A DNA stretch of 64,000 nucleotides from Amblyornis subalaris (Eukaryota; Chordata; Aves; Passeriformes; Ptilonorhynchidae): assembly GCA_018881555.1 (NCBI GenBank), contig JACAXG010000079.1, positions 2,226,041-2,290,040 of the forward strand, in the 5' to 3' direction. Both the position numbers and the translations under genes were made by a program. Positions 45,837 through 57,568 of this stretch are shown one piece after another (positions within the stretch are counted from its first letter, which is position 1; the number at the start of each line of letters is the position of its first letter). Under the pieces are notes generated by a model. The model searched no databases, had not been told where the DNA came from, and worked only from the letters and a program-made list of their open reading frames with translations.

Positions 45837-46598
45837 TGTCCTGGGTTAGTTANATATTCTATTACCACNCACANAAGCTGGATAAATTTCATAATTACAC
45901 ACCTGGGACTCCTTATCTCAACTGAGANAAGCACTCCAACCGACAGGAAGNACTACCCACCCTGGTTATCTGATCTCAGGTAATGGCCCATTAGCACCGC
46001 NCAGCTGATTGTCTGAGCTCAGGTAATGGCCCATTAGCACCACCCAGCTGATTATCTGAGCTCAGGTAATGGCCCATTAGCACTACCCAGCCTGAACCCT
46101 TCCGGAACACTTTGAAGGACCCTAGGACTCCTCCAAGCTCATTACCGAAACAATCAATAGAACACCCGGAAGATCCTCTTCCATTGTGAAAGTCCCCGCC
46201 CCTGGGGGAGGTGCCAGCCAAGAAGCACAGCATAAAACAAGGGTTTTTGGATGGGAGAAGATCCCCTCGATTCGACAGGACTCCGCTCTCGGGACTCTCG
46301 ACTCGACTCGACTAGACTCCACTCCTCGGAATTGGATTTAGCTACTCCACTCCACCACCGGGACTGGATTACCAGGCCTCCCTGCAGGACCAGTGCCTCA
46401 CCGGACTGCACAGCTACCACCCAGGTCAACAGGGTATCAGGTTGTACCGTGACTCTGTCGGTTNGTTTAAGCCCATATTTCTGTATTACTGCATTTATTT
46501 TAACCTTTTTAATTAAAATTGTAATTTTGACCTAAAATCTCTCGAGGTATTCGGTGTGGGGTTAACTTCCCCTGCTGGTTTACAGCCAAACCAGCACA
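45837..46598 (+). repeat. 3' LTR of the ERV-L provirus
   Basis: 762 bp, from TGTCCTGGGTTAG to CCAAACCAGCACA, with imperfect inverted ends. U3 carries three 43-bp tandem units. A cataaaac TATA-like motif lies near 46228, a (CGACT)n run near 46298-46315, and ATTAAA near 46511-46516. N bases at 45853, 45869, 45874 and 45928 may hide allelic or LTR-LTR differences. Confidence 0.95.
45969..46091 (+). repeat. 43-bp U3 tandem repeats, three copies
   Basis: Units start at 45969, 46012 and 46055, each with tctga(t/g)ctcaggtaatgg and cccattagcac. Repeats in U3 commonly act as enhancer units. They are not seen in the related LTR at 59594-60249. Confidence 0.9.
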
Positions 46599-46603
46599 GT
46601 CAG

Positions 46604-48338
46604 GAGACCACTAATCTCAGCTTATGTGATGAGCAACTCCATTGTACATTTGAGAACACATAGCTGCTGGGAACTGGTCCCCAAGTCTTCATTTTGCTTT
46701 GATCTTAGGTGGTCACCTTCAATATACCTGTGAAGCTCGTAGATTTGGACAAGCCATCTTTTCCTGCAAGCTGTTAACTGAAATGTTCGCTCTCCCAGAG
46801 AGTAAAATTTACCAGAGCCCAAAGGTGAATGTAAAGCAGAGCAGTAAGCAGTGAAATGTGCTTTTTATGACTGGAGTTGATGAGTTTGAAGGGAGAACAG
46901 CGGAGGATTTTCAGTTGCATCTCCTTCGGTGGTGGCAGTCATATCTTGCAACCAGGCAGACTTGGTAAGTGTTGGTATTTCACTCGTCTGTGGGAAGAGG
47001 TAGGAAAAAACAAAGGAAATTGCAAGCTACGTGTCTGTAAGTGTTTTACGGTGATTGTGTGTATATGCAGCTCCATCATTGGCATGGCACTCCTGTAGCT
47101 CCCTTACTGAATATTCTGTCCCTCACTGGGATTTATCAAAACACAGTTTAGTGGATAGTTGGGCGGTAACTGTTGAGCTTTTGCCCAAGTATGGAGGGGC
47201 TTTCATCATGTATGAGGACTTAATATTGATATCAGGAGAGTGAGAGAACCTGGCCCTCATCTTCTAGTGGGTAGAGATGATGTCTGGGCCTTCAGGAGGG
47301 AGAGAAAGTGAATGGTCTCGTGCAGACTAGAATAGGTTACTTTTCTTGGGACCATGTCTTGGGCCAAGGAGAGTCTGAAGAGAAGATGGGGTATGGATGA
47401 GCTGGAAGATGTTACCCACTGGAGAAGCAATGACATCCTGGAAAAGCAATGACTTGGTCAACAATACACGTTGCTTTCCTAGAATAGAAAGGAAGATGAT
47501 GTGACAGATCTTGATGGTCTCCAAGGACCACTTAATTAAATTCTGAACACAAAAAAAAAATGTAATCACAGTTTTTTGGTTTACAGAATGGCAGAAAAAG
47601 GCATAAAACTTGGTTTTTTCAGCTGGAAAGAAAATCTTCTGGGGTTGTTTTGGGGGCAGCGAGATACTTTAATCTTAGGGCTATTGATTTATCTAAGCTT
47701 CAAGCTAGCACATTTTTTGTCTGAGAAAATAGATCTTTGCTTACCCGTGACTCTAAATATAAGCTTCCTGAGTTGAATGGGTTGAAAAGTCTTTAGCAAC
47801 ACAGGCAGTACTGAAAAAATCATTAAGAAATGTGTATATTCCCAGATGCTGAGGATGCAATTTCTGAAACAATTTAAACTTTGCACAATTTATGGAGAGG
47901 GTTCTGTTGTGTGTATTATGTGTGGAGTGACAAGAGGAGGAGGGGAGCTCTGTGGCTGGGATAGATGTCTGACAAATCTCCAGATGGAAAATGCACCAAA
48001 GTGTCATTTTAGTCAATATCCTAGAACTATGGAAGAGGTAGGTCTAAGATCAGAGAGCATTCAAAGGAAAGCTATTTTTCCTTCTTAAGCAGTAGCCAAC
48101 TCTGCAGAAGTTAGGCCTTTCTCTGAGTGGCCCTTGTGTATTGTTCATGTGGAGCTGTCCTTCCTGCTTGCATGAGGATCAGTGTGCAGGGCCTTACAGT
48201 TTTCGGTATAGTTATCTTTCTATACCTTGTATCTCTTTGTCTCTTAGACTGGTTGGTTGGTGCTCCCTTGTTTTCCCAACCAGACTGGCTTTGTATGGGT
48301 GGTAGCCAGGAAAGGCAGAGAGGAGATTATGAGGCAGG
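46604..48338. other. Non-coding, no recognised feature
   Basis: AT-rich probable intron sequence without recognised repeats or exons. Confidence 0.5.
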
Positions 48339-48635
48339 TAGAATCATGGAGTCATTGGATGTTTTGGATTGGATTGGATTGGAAAGAATCTTTAAAGATC
48401 ACCTGGTCCAAGAACCCCACTGCTCTGGGCAGGGACATCTTATTTTTACTAGACCAGGTTGCTCAAAGTCCAATCCAACCAGACCTTGAACACTTATTCA
48501 CAGGGATTGGGTATCCACAACTTCTCTGGGCAGTCTGTTCTAGTGCCTCACCACCCTCATCATAAAAATTTTTGCTTATGTCCAGTCTAAATCTACCCTC
48601 TCTCGGTTTAAAATCTGTTCTAGTTTCAGCAAGTA
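48339..48635 (-). mobile_element. CR1 LINE 3' end, 5'-truncated
   Basis: tagaatcatggagtcattgg, then ctagaccaggttgctcaaag and cttctctgggcagtctgttc form a CR1 3' end in minus orientation. A (GGATT)n slip at 48364-48380 expands the ggttggaa segment. Confidence 0.93.
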
Positions 48636-51600
48636 GTAGTGCTCCTCTGTAGGGCTCCTTTTGTCTGGTACCAGAGCCAGACCCACTGTGGAATGAGCTC
48701 TATCTGTGCCAGACAGATAGTGGTGCTGTTTGAGATGGGGGAGATTGTCAGGGTGAATCAGAGCCTGTGTCCCTCTGTTTTCAATACCTTGTCTACAAGG
48801 TGTCACTGCTGTGTGTCTTCAGAGGAAGAAATAGAGGCATCTCTGGGTTTTATGGGGTAATTTCTCTCACTGTTGTTTTATCGTGGTCTGTAATGGTTAG
48901 AGGTAGACCTGTGCCTTTAAGGTTGTTGATAAATGAATCTTAGTAATAAACCTGGCGTACATGGAAGAACTGTCCTGATCCTGGTACTCACATGAAATGT
49001 TCCATACTTGACTTCCATGACTTCCTGCCAGAATTAGTTTTTGTGTTTATATACACATACACTCCTTTGTATATGCAAGCAGAAACTGCCAGGCTTCCTT
49101 TTCCAAATGGTTTTTTGTCTTATCGTACTTGGGTGTATTTCAGCAGGTTTGGATTGTTCAGGAAGACAGTGTATTTTGAGGGTTTTTCCGTTCCCAGGGC
49201 CAGACTTGTTACCTCTTTCTGAAAGAGGTAACCTTGTCTGGTTTAGCAGCACCTTTTAGACTGACTAGTGCAGCATGCTATAATAAAGGAGTCTCCACTA
49301 GTGTCCTCTAGAAGACATTAATTAGGCTAACACTATCCTTCATCTCAATTCTCTTCATGCAAAGCTATGGAATTTAAGGTTCTGTTGTTCTGCTTTTTAA
49401 ACCATGGCTATATCTTGAACCTTTTGCTGAGCTGTTTCAAGTCGCTTTCTAGATCTTATAATTAATGGTTTAGTTAAAAATCCTATGAGGTTTTATAGCT
49501 AGCTTAAAAGCTTGCATTTAGTGCACATTTGTTACTACTCAAATGCGTTGGTGTTTTATTTCTTGTCCATTCATGTCACTTATTTCTCTCTGCAGACTCC
49601 TCATGGTCCTGTCAGATACTGCTTTACATCAGAAACTGTCATCTTCTGAGGTTCCTACCTTTCATCTCTCCCTACTGCAGCCTTCCTTTCAGTTCGTTGC
49701 ATTGTGAGATACTTTAAAAGACAAGAACGTGGGAGATAGGATGCCACTCGTCTTTGCTCTTGTGCACACTGAGCCCTTACCCTCACCCTTGCTGTTGGTC
49801 TCCCAACCAGGATTTGATATGTGTGCATCTCACCACCTGCCCATCATCTGGTTAGCTTGGCAAGCACATGCTGCCTGGGGAGGTGCATGTGGCAGTCCTT
49901 GCTTCCCTCCTCCTTGGCTGGGTGGGCAGTGCAAAGCACACTTCATTTAAAATGCTTCAGGAACTACTGACTGACAAACCTGCTCTCAGACACCATGTGC
50001 CTGTTGTGGTTGGTTGGCCGTGTTACTTCGCAGAAGTTGAAGTTTGTGTGGCAGGTACTAGTAGTATGCACAGAGCAGTCCAGTATGGGTTCTTTTTGCA
50101 TTGAATTAATTTTGTAAAACACATCCACACTGATACTACTATGTATAGTGCACTAGTTCAAAGAATGAAGGGCAGGTCAAGTGACTAAGATAGAGTCTTG
50201 CCTTGGTAACTACAGCTATTTAAGAATACGGAAGAAAAAAATTATTTTGGCTGAAATTATTTGAAGTGTTTTTATCTTTGGCTGGTAAATGTCAGTTGCT
50301 TTAGGGGCGTTAAAAACTTGGATATTGTCCAGCTGTTCTTTTCCCCTCCTTATTTAGCTTTATGCCAAGAAACATATCAGCTCTAATGACTCAAGCATGA
50401 GAACTCTATTTTCTTTTATTTTTTTAGTCCACGTTTTATATGCACATGTATATCCTGTTAACTTTTAAATAGCAACTGTTTGGAATTAAAGCTAAGCAGT
50501 AATGATGAAACTCTGTGCTTGATTCCACAGTGTAGAAACTTAAGGTAGTTGTAGCTTGTGGAGGGGTGGTCCCTCATGCAGTGAGATGGATGGGCAGCTG
50601 GCAGATGCTCTTGGGTGCTCTGAACTGCACAAGGAGGGGGCTCAGCCCAGGTTTCCAGCTGACTTCTACTACCTCCCATCCAAAATTGATTGTTGTGACT
50701 TAAGAATCTCTAGGTATATGACTGGAAAAGCATGAACTTTGAAATACAGCTTTCCAAGTATTTCTGTGTGGTAGTCAAAACTTTTCAGGAGCGTTAAAGG
50801 GATAGTTCACTATTAATTTTTAATGACCCACGGTGTCTTATTTTAATTCAAAATGCATAGTCCCTATCCTGAGGAACTAAGTCTGTATCCCTTTATTAAA
50901 TAAAACATCACACCAGAGTCCATGTATGTGGTGAGCTTGATGTAATGGTGGTTAGAGTTCAATTTGATAATAGCACCCATTCATGCGTTGCTTTGATTTT
51001 GCTGCACATGAACCTTAATTTTTTGAGATTCATATCTGTTCTCTATTCAAATGTTAAAAGAAATGTTGAGGTAGCTTCCAGCAATAAAACTAAACTGACC
51101 AGCTTTCCTGTGAAACTTCCAGAACTTCCTGCTTCTGTTCTGGCTTAAAATTTATGGTGTTAAAAAAACCACCCTTTCTTCTGTTGTTTCCACAGCTGAT
51201 TTTAGCCGGAATGTGAAAGCAAGGAAGCATTGTAACAGTAATAAATAAACACTTAAACAATCATCATGGTAACTTTGATTTCGAATGAAAATGATCAGAG
51301 CTTCAGGTTTCTGTTACTGGCTTTATATAAAAGGTGCCTTTATGCCTGCCTGTACTGCACATATTAAGATCTTTGTGCATATGTGTGTAGATATATACAG
51401 ATAGGGAGAGGAAAAAATGATTGTAGGAAAAAACAAGCAGCTGAATAAAGACCTGTTTTCTGTAAAAATTGCATAACTTGAGGAACAATTGGAAGATAAC
51501 AGAGTGTATGTTAGTTTGAGGTAGTGTGTGAATGCTGCCTTGGTGTTCCTGATGCAAGTGCAACTGCTGAGATCAAATTGTGTTTCAGTGTTAGTCAATA

Positions 51601-51676
51601 ATTCTATACACATAAGTCAAATATTTTCCATCTCTTAATTGGTTTCTGTATATAGTGTGCTGATGGTACCCATTGT
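48636..51676. other. Non-coding, no recognised feature
   Basis: AT-rich probable intron; nothing recognised. Confidence 0.5.
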
Positions 51677-52905
51677 CATAGAATGATAGAATTGTTTAGG
51701 TTGGAAGAAGACCTCCGAGATCATCCAGTTCAGCTGTTAACTTAGCACTGTCACATCAACTACCAAACCCTATTCCTAAGCACCACATCTACGCGTCTTT
51801 TGAATGCCTCCAGGAACAGTGGTTCCACCACTTCGCTGCGCAGCCTGTTCTAATGCTTGACAAGCCTTTCAGTGAAGAAATTTTTCATAATATCCAACGT
51901 AAGTCTGCCTGGCACAACTTGAGGCTGTTGCCTCTGGTCATATTACTTGTTACCTGGGAGAAGAGCCTGACCCCCACCTGGCTGCAACCTCCATTCAACC
52001 TCAGCTCTCTTGTAGAGAGTGAAAAGGCTGCCCTAAGCCTCCTTTTCTTCAGACTAAATAGCCACAGCTCCCTCAGCCACTCCACATAAGACTTGTGCTC
52101 CAGACTCTTCACCAGCTTTTCTGCTCTTGTCTGGATATGCTCCAGCACCTCAACGTTTTTCCTGTAATGAAGAGTCCAAAACTGAACGCAGCACTGGAAT
52201 TGTGGCCTCACTAGTGCTGAGGACAGGACAATCGCTGCCCTATTTCTGATGTTTCTGGCCACGCCGTTTCTGATACAAGCCAGGATGCCACTGGCCTTCT
52301 TGGACACCTGGGCACACACTGGTTCATGTTCAGCCGACTGTGGACCGGCACGCCAGGTCCTTTTCCACTGGTCCACATTCCAGCCATTCTGCCCCCAGCC
52401 TTTAGCGCTGCATGGGGTTGTTGTGACCCAGGTGCCAGACCCAGCATTTGGCCTTGTTGAACCTCATCCAGTTGGCCTCAGCCCATCGATCCAGTTTGTC
52501 CAGATGCCTCTGTGAAGCCTTGGTGTCCTCCAGCAGGTCAGCACTCTCACCCAACTTGCGTTGTCTGCGAACTGTCCGCGAGTGTACTTGATCTAATTGT
52601 CCAGGTCATCAACAAAGATGTTAAAACAGAGCTGGTCCTGAGCTCTGGGTAACACCAGTCGTGACTGGCTGTCAGCTGGATGTAACTCACCACCACTCTC
52701 TGAGGCTGGCCATCCAGTTTTCTACCTGAAGAACAGTGCACCTGTCGAAGCCGTGATCAGCCAGTTCCTGTAGGAGAATGCTGTGGGAAATGGTATCAAA
52801 GGCTTTACTAAAATCCATGCAGACAACATCTGTTTCCAGCATCTCTCCAAACACACAGCTTACCATCTTATGGTAGGACATTTCTACCAAATTGTAGCCA
52901 AGATG
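51677..52905 (-). mobile_element. CR1 LINE, 5'-truncated, with part of reverse transcriptase
   Basis: About 1.23 kb in minus orientation. The 3' tail (catagaatgatagaattg) is at the left. Minus-strand coding remnants include VVCMDFSKAFDTISHSIL (about 52840-52790), the carboxyl-terminal segment with FQCCVQFWTLHYRKNVEVLE (about 52200-52140), and RLRAAFSLS. Frameshifts break it into pieces, so it is inactive. Confidence 0.95.
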
Positions 52906-55900
52906 CGGCAAAAGCATGGGAAGGGAAGAAAATGAAACCCAAGTTTTATCATCAATGAAGGAATAAGAAAAGGGTTAAAACAGTAAAGTGGTTGTTAGTA
53001 TTTGATATGTAAATGAGTATAATTTCTCAAGTAAGTTTTATTTGTTGAGTTTAAGGCTTGGAAGCAAAGCGAGCTGAGTTTAGATGGTGGTGTTTATGGC
53101 AAGATACAAATGCAATACTGCAAGCAAATTTGCTGTCTTGTTCAGTCAAGCGTTGTTGGAATTTTTCTTGTAGTGAATAGTATCATGTCCCCCCAACTTC
53201 TGCACTTGGTTGTTGTGGAAGGATTATCTGCATTGCACATAAATGTGCTGTGGCTATGGAGGAGATCTGAGCTGGTTTTGTGGCATCTGGCTCAGGACCA
53301 GAAGCAATGTGCTTGAGCTGGGCAGCAGCATGCAGCCTTGGCAGTTTGGGCTGGTGCCATCTCAGGGATGGATCTCTTTAGAGTCAGCATTGCTGATGTT
53401 TCTACTGTACTCCTGTACACTTATATTACTCTTACTTTTACTTCTACAAGACTGTATTTAAAAGAAAAGGCTTTACAGATTAAAGAAAAATAGTAATCAC
53501 TTGTGACACCAGTCACCCATCCAGACATTCTGTCCTTTGCATCTTTACTTTGTAATGTGAATAAAGTTATATCTAAACAGCAAAACTTGGACTCTACTGT
53601 AATTTTTTTTATAGCACTATATCTGAAAGTCTTTAAGCCTTACTGTTTTATAAATTTGCTTTGTGTTTCTGTGGGGAAAATAATGCTGATATTTTCATCA
53701 AATTTAAGGGATTAAGATGAGGAGGAAGTTAAATGCTGTGAATAATGTGTTTGAATTGCAGAAACACAAACAGACTTGTATGAAAGATGTTAGGAAACAA
53801 TCTGTTCTCTGTTACAGTTTTAGAGAATTTCAGTGAAAAAGAGCACCTTTGTGTTTTTGCATGCCCTGAGGAATGCACTCTGATAGGTGGGGTACCTCTG
53901 AATGCTTTTAACGGCCTAATCGGTGCATAAACAAAACCACCCCAAAGGCTGCTTTCTTAGTGGAAGGACTGTGCTTGTGTGGTATGCATTCCTGGCTAGG
54001 GGTCTTTGGAGGCCTTTCACATTTTTTGTGGTAACCCTCTGAGTAAAATATTTGGAGAACACACCCCTGTGGTGTTCCTAAGTCTTCTTGTTTGTCAATG
54101 ATCTGTTTGAAATCTGTGTCTAGAAGAAAAATACTTGACTACCTTTTCAAAGTGCACCTTTGATGTATTTCTATGCTCTGCTTTTTTAATATAAAGAAAA
54201 TACTACTGCAATATGCTCTTAAGGTGCTGTTTGACAGTGCGAACTGGCAGTTTTGGCAATGATGCCTTTGTGTAGTGAAGCTTCAAGTGTTAGACTGCAG
54301 TATTAGTGGCAGGGGTTGCTGTGTAATTGGACTTTTATATTAGAGGCAACTGGATGTGTTTGATTTCTGGAGAAAGTAAGCATTCTGTTCTCTGGGGAGA
54401 ATTTCCTTGATTAGCTGTTAGACTCTTAACTTTCCAAAAGCCAGCTCTTATCTGACAAGAGGAAATAATACCTGACTGTTCAGGTTGGTGCTGAGAAGAA
54501 AGGAACGAAGGCTCCCTGTTCCCCTTTGTGCCTTGGGGAGGCTAGGCACCTCAGGTATGTGGCTTGTCCAATGTGCCGAGCATCTCCTCAGCTGTCTGTG
54601 CTTCTTTACGTTGCTGCATTTCCCAAAGAGCTCTTGCCTAACAATGGGTATATATTTCTTTCTAGCTAGCTTACAGTGCTGCAGGCATGTTGACAGAATT
54701 ATTTCAAAGAAGTGGAATAGATATACTTTAAAGACACCTCAGTCTGTGGAAGAATCTAAATTTCTGTAGTGCTAATATATAACTCCAGTAACTTTATGGC
54801 GCCTGCCATGGATTTTTCATTTTTCAGTTGGTTTTTTTCTTAAAAGTCGGCACAAATGGAGAGGGACCATTGCTGCCATCTGATTCACCTTTCCTTGGGA
54901 AAGGATGGTTATATACAACTTTAAAATCCAAACCCTTACTGGAGGACAATATAGCAAAATGTTCTTATGTCATTCCTTATTGATATCTGCCTTCATGTTG
55001 GGTTTTGTTTTATGGTGTGGTCATGTTTGGTGGTGGTGAGGGGGGTTTTAGTCCTAGCCTGGGTTTTCTGTTGTTATTTTAATTTCACTTTACTTTCTTC
55101 TGTCTTTCTACTTTGCTTCTTTACTTACAGAGGCCGAACATTTGATATCTGGGTCAGTCAAACTGTGTGTAGATGTGCTCCCCTTTCAGTATAGCTGGAT
55201 GCTAGAGATATTTTTCCAGGAAAGTTTTGTGCCCTGTATTATCTGCAGCCACAGGAACTACACAGGGATTTTTGATGTGTCTCTGCATCCTAAAAACTGA
55301 TTATCAGTAACATATGAGCTTCATGTTAGAAGGAGTATTGAGCAGTCCACATATCAAATTGTTGGATTACTTGGTTGAACAGTAGGAACATGAGCTTGAT
55401 CAAAACAAATTAAAAAGTTAGATAAAATATGCTGCAAATGGAAGAAAAGAGAGTTGTTCTAAATAACTTAGTCCTTTTAGAAACATTTAGGGCAAAAGCC
55501 ATCCAAAGTCCTGCCTCCTTATTCCCTTGCTCTTCTGAGCATTTTGCTCTGCTGTGGCTGCATTTCTTTCAGTAGCAGCCCCTGTGGATTACAGTGCTGC
55601 CTGCCAGCATGGCAGAACCTCAAGGTGGCCAGAATGACAGCTGGGCCACTCAGTCTGGGTTTTTTTGGTTTTGTTTTTTTCTAGCGCGTGTTACAGTGTT
55701 TTCTCTTATTGTGATCTCTTTGCTTCTGTGCTTCCTTTCCATGGAGAAAAAGTATCATAGATTTGTGAGGGTTTTTTCCCTCATCATCTCTTGTGTTCAA
55801 AAGCAAGTGCCCTTGTATATGAGTACCTGATATACCTGTATATGAATACTGCAGTATTATGCATAGCAGGAGGTTGGCTTATAATTGAATGAACTGAAAG

Positions 55901-56949
55901 GGAGTGGTTTTTTTTCCCCCCCTCCGTGTAGAACGTGTGTATGATGGTGAACTGCTAAAGACAACTCCCATGCATGTCTTTCAGTTAGTGAAGGAAACTA
56001 ACTGAAGTGTTGATGAAGTCTGGAGCAAGGGCTGAAAGCAGGGAGATTCTGTATGGACTGTTGTGTTGCTGTGATGGTGACCTTTCTCCTGCTGTGATGG
56101 TGGGAGACCCAGCAGCCATCTACAGCTGGGTTAAGCTTGCTCTACTTGGACAGAGCAAGACGATGTTAACATTGTTGGACCTGCCCAGTGTACCGCAGCT
56201 CGACAGTGTGCTATTTTGGGTGGGGGCATGTTCGCCTTTTCTGTTATTGGGGAGGATGCTAATGTTCTGGAGGGTTCCTGTCATTCTTGTGATAGAAATT
56301 GGTCTGGGCTTTTACTAAACAAAGCCTTGATGTTTATAACAAAAAACAAAGGTGTGAGGTCCCACTGTGCAATAACTCTCCAAACTACTCTTGATTCTTG
56401 TCCTTGGGACTGTTCTTGCTGAAGTAGGGTATCAGCTGTCTAGAAGCAACTGTTTTCTTCACTGTGTGGTGGCTGCTGGCTTGTGTGTTTTGGATTAAAA
56501 TATGGTTAGGCATATGGGTATATATGTCTTCCTTATTTTTATTTTTTTTTTTTAAGAAAGCTTCTGGGTGCCTCTTTTAGTTCTTGATCTCCCTGCTACT
56601 CCTGCTTTTTCTGACCTCCAGCAGGGACAGTCTGGGTCTAGTCATCAAATATGGGATAGATAGAGATGGTCCTATCACAGCTGTTTCATGAGGATGCAGT
56701 AGCAAAGGTCAGTGAGTCAGGCTGCGAATCACTCAGTAAGTACAAAAAGGATTTAGCTGGATACCGTGACTATCCCTCCCTAGACATTAGGCAGCATGCA
56801 GCATGGTGAGTGCNCAGGAGGTGCATTTTTACGCTAGTGTATCCAAGCAGAGGAGTATTTGAATGCAGGGAGATGCCTCAGAGTGACTTCTCTGGAGACA
56901 ATGTGCTAAAGTGTGCCAACTGAATGGTGAGTTGTGGTTCTTTAAAGCA
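52906..56949. other. Non-coding, no recognised feature
   Basis: AT-rich probable intron with short homopolymer runs (for example 55910-55922 and 56528-56542). One N lies at 56814. No exon recognised. Confidence 0.5.
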
Positions 56950-57568
56950 TGACATTGAGTCACCAGTGTGCCCTGGCAGCCAGGAGGGCCAGCTGTGTCC
57001 TGGGGTGCATCAGGCACAGCATCGCCAGCTGGTCAAAGGAAGGGATTGTCCCGCTCTGCTCTGCACTGGTGCAGCCTCATCTTGAGTGCTATGTTGGTTG
57101 TCACAGTGTAGGAAGGGTATAAAGCTATTAGAGAGAGCCCAAAGAAGGGCCATGAAGATGGTGAAGTGTCTAAAGGGGAAGCCATGTGAGGACCAGCTGA
57201 GGTCACTTAGTTTGTTCTTGGAGGAGACAGGTCTACAGCTTCCTCACGTGGGGAAGCAGAGGAGCAGGTGCTGAACTTTTTTCTCTGGTGACCAGCAATA
57301 GGACCTCAGGGAATGACATTAAGCTGCACCAGGGGATTTTTAGGTGGGGTATTAGGAGAAGGTTCTTCACCCAGGGGGTGGTTGAGCATTGGAACAGGCT
57401 CCCCAGAGCAGTGATCACAGCACCAAGCCTGCCAGAGTTCGAGAAGCATTTGGACAATGTTCTCAGACACATGGTATGATTATTGAGGTTGTCCTGTGCA
57501 GAGCCAGGAATTGGACTTCGATGATTGTTGTGGGTCTCTTCCAACTCAGGATATTCTATGATTATATG
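56950..57568 (+). mobile_element. CR1 LINE 3' part, plus orientation
   Basis: The plus strand reads gggtgcatcaggcacagcat, aaagaagggccatgaagatg, ggttcttcacccagggggtg, cattggaacaggctccccag, and ends in atattctatgattatatgac, the CR1 tail. The coding frame is broken. Its orientation is opposite to the other three CR1 copies of this half. Confidence 0.95.

Larger units (their letters stand above)
42030..46598 (+). mobile_element. ERV-L-like endogenous retrovirus, internally deleted provirus
   Basis: An LTR starting TGTCCTGGGTTAG (42030) and a second copy at 45837-46598 bound about 3 kb of retroviral coding sequence. The host 5-mer gtcag flanks both ends (42025-42029, 46599-46603), a 5-bp duplication as in ERV-L elements. 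Order: 5' LTR (mostly in the 42125-42934 gap), Gag amino-terminal fragment, pol carboxy-terminal part (RT end, RNase H, integrase), polypurine-rich stretch, 3' LTR. No env, as expected for ERV-L. Capsid, nucleocapsid, protease and most RT are deleted. The 95 visible 5' LTR bases equal the 3' LTR at all unambiguous positions, so the insertion is young. Confidence 0.96.
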
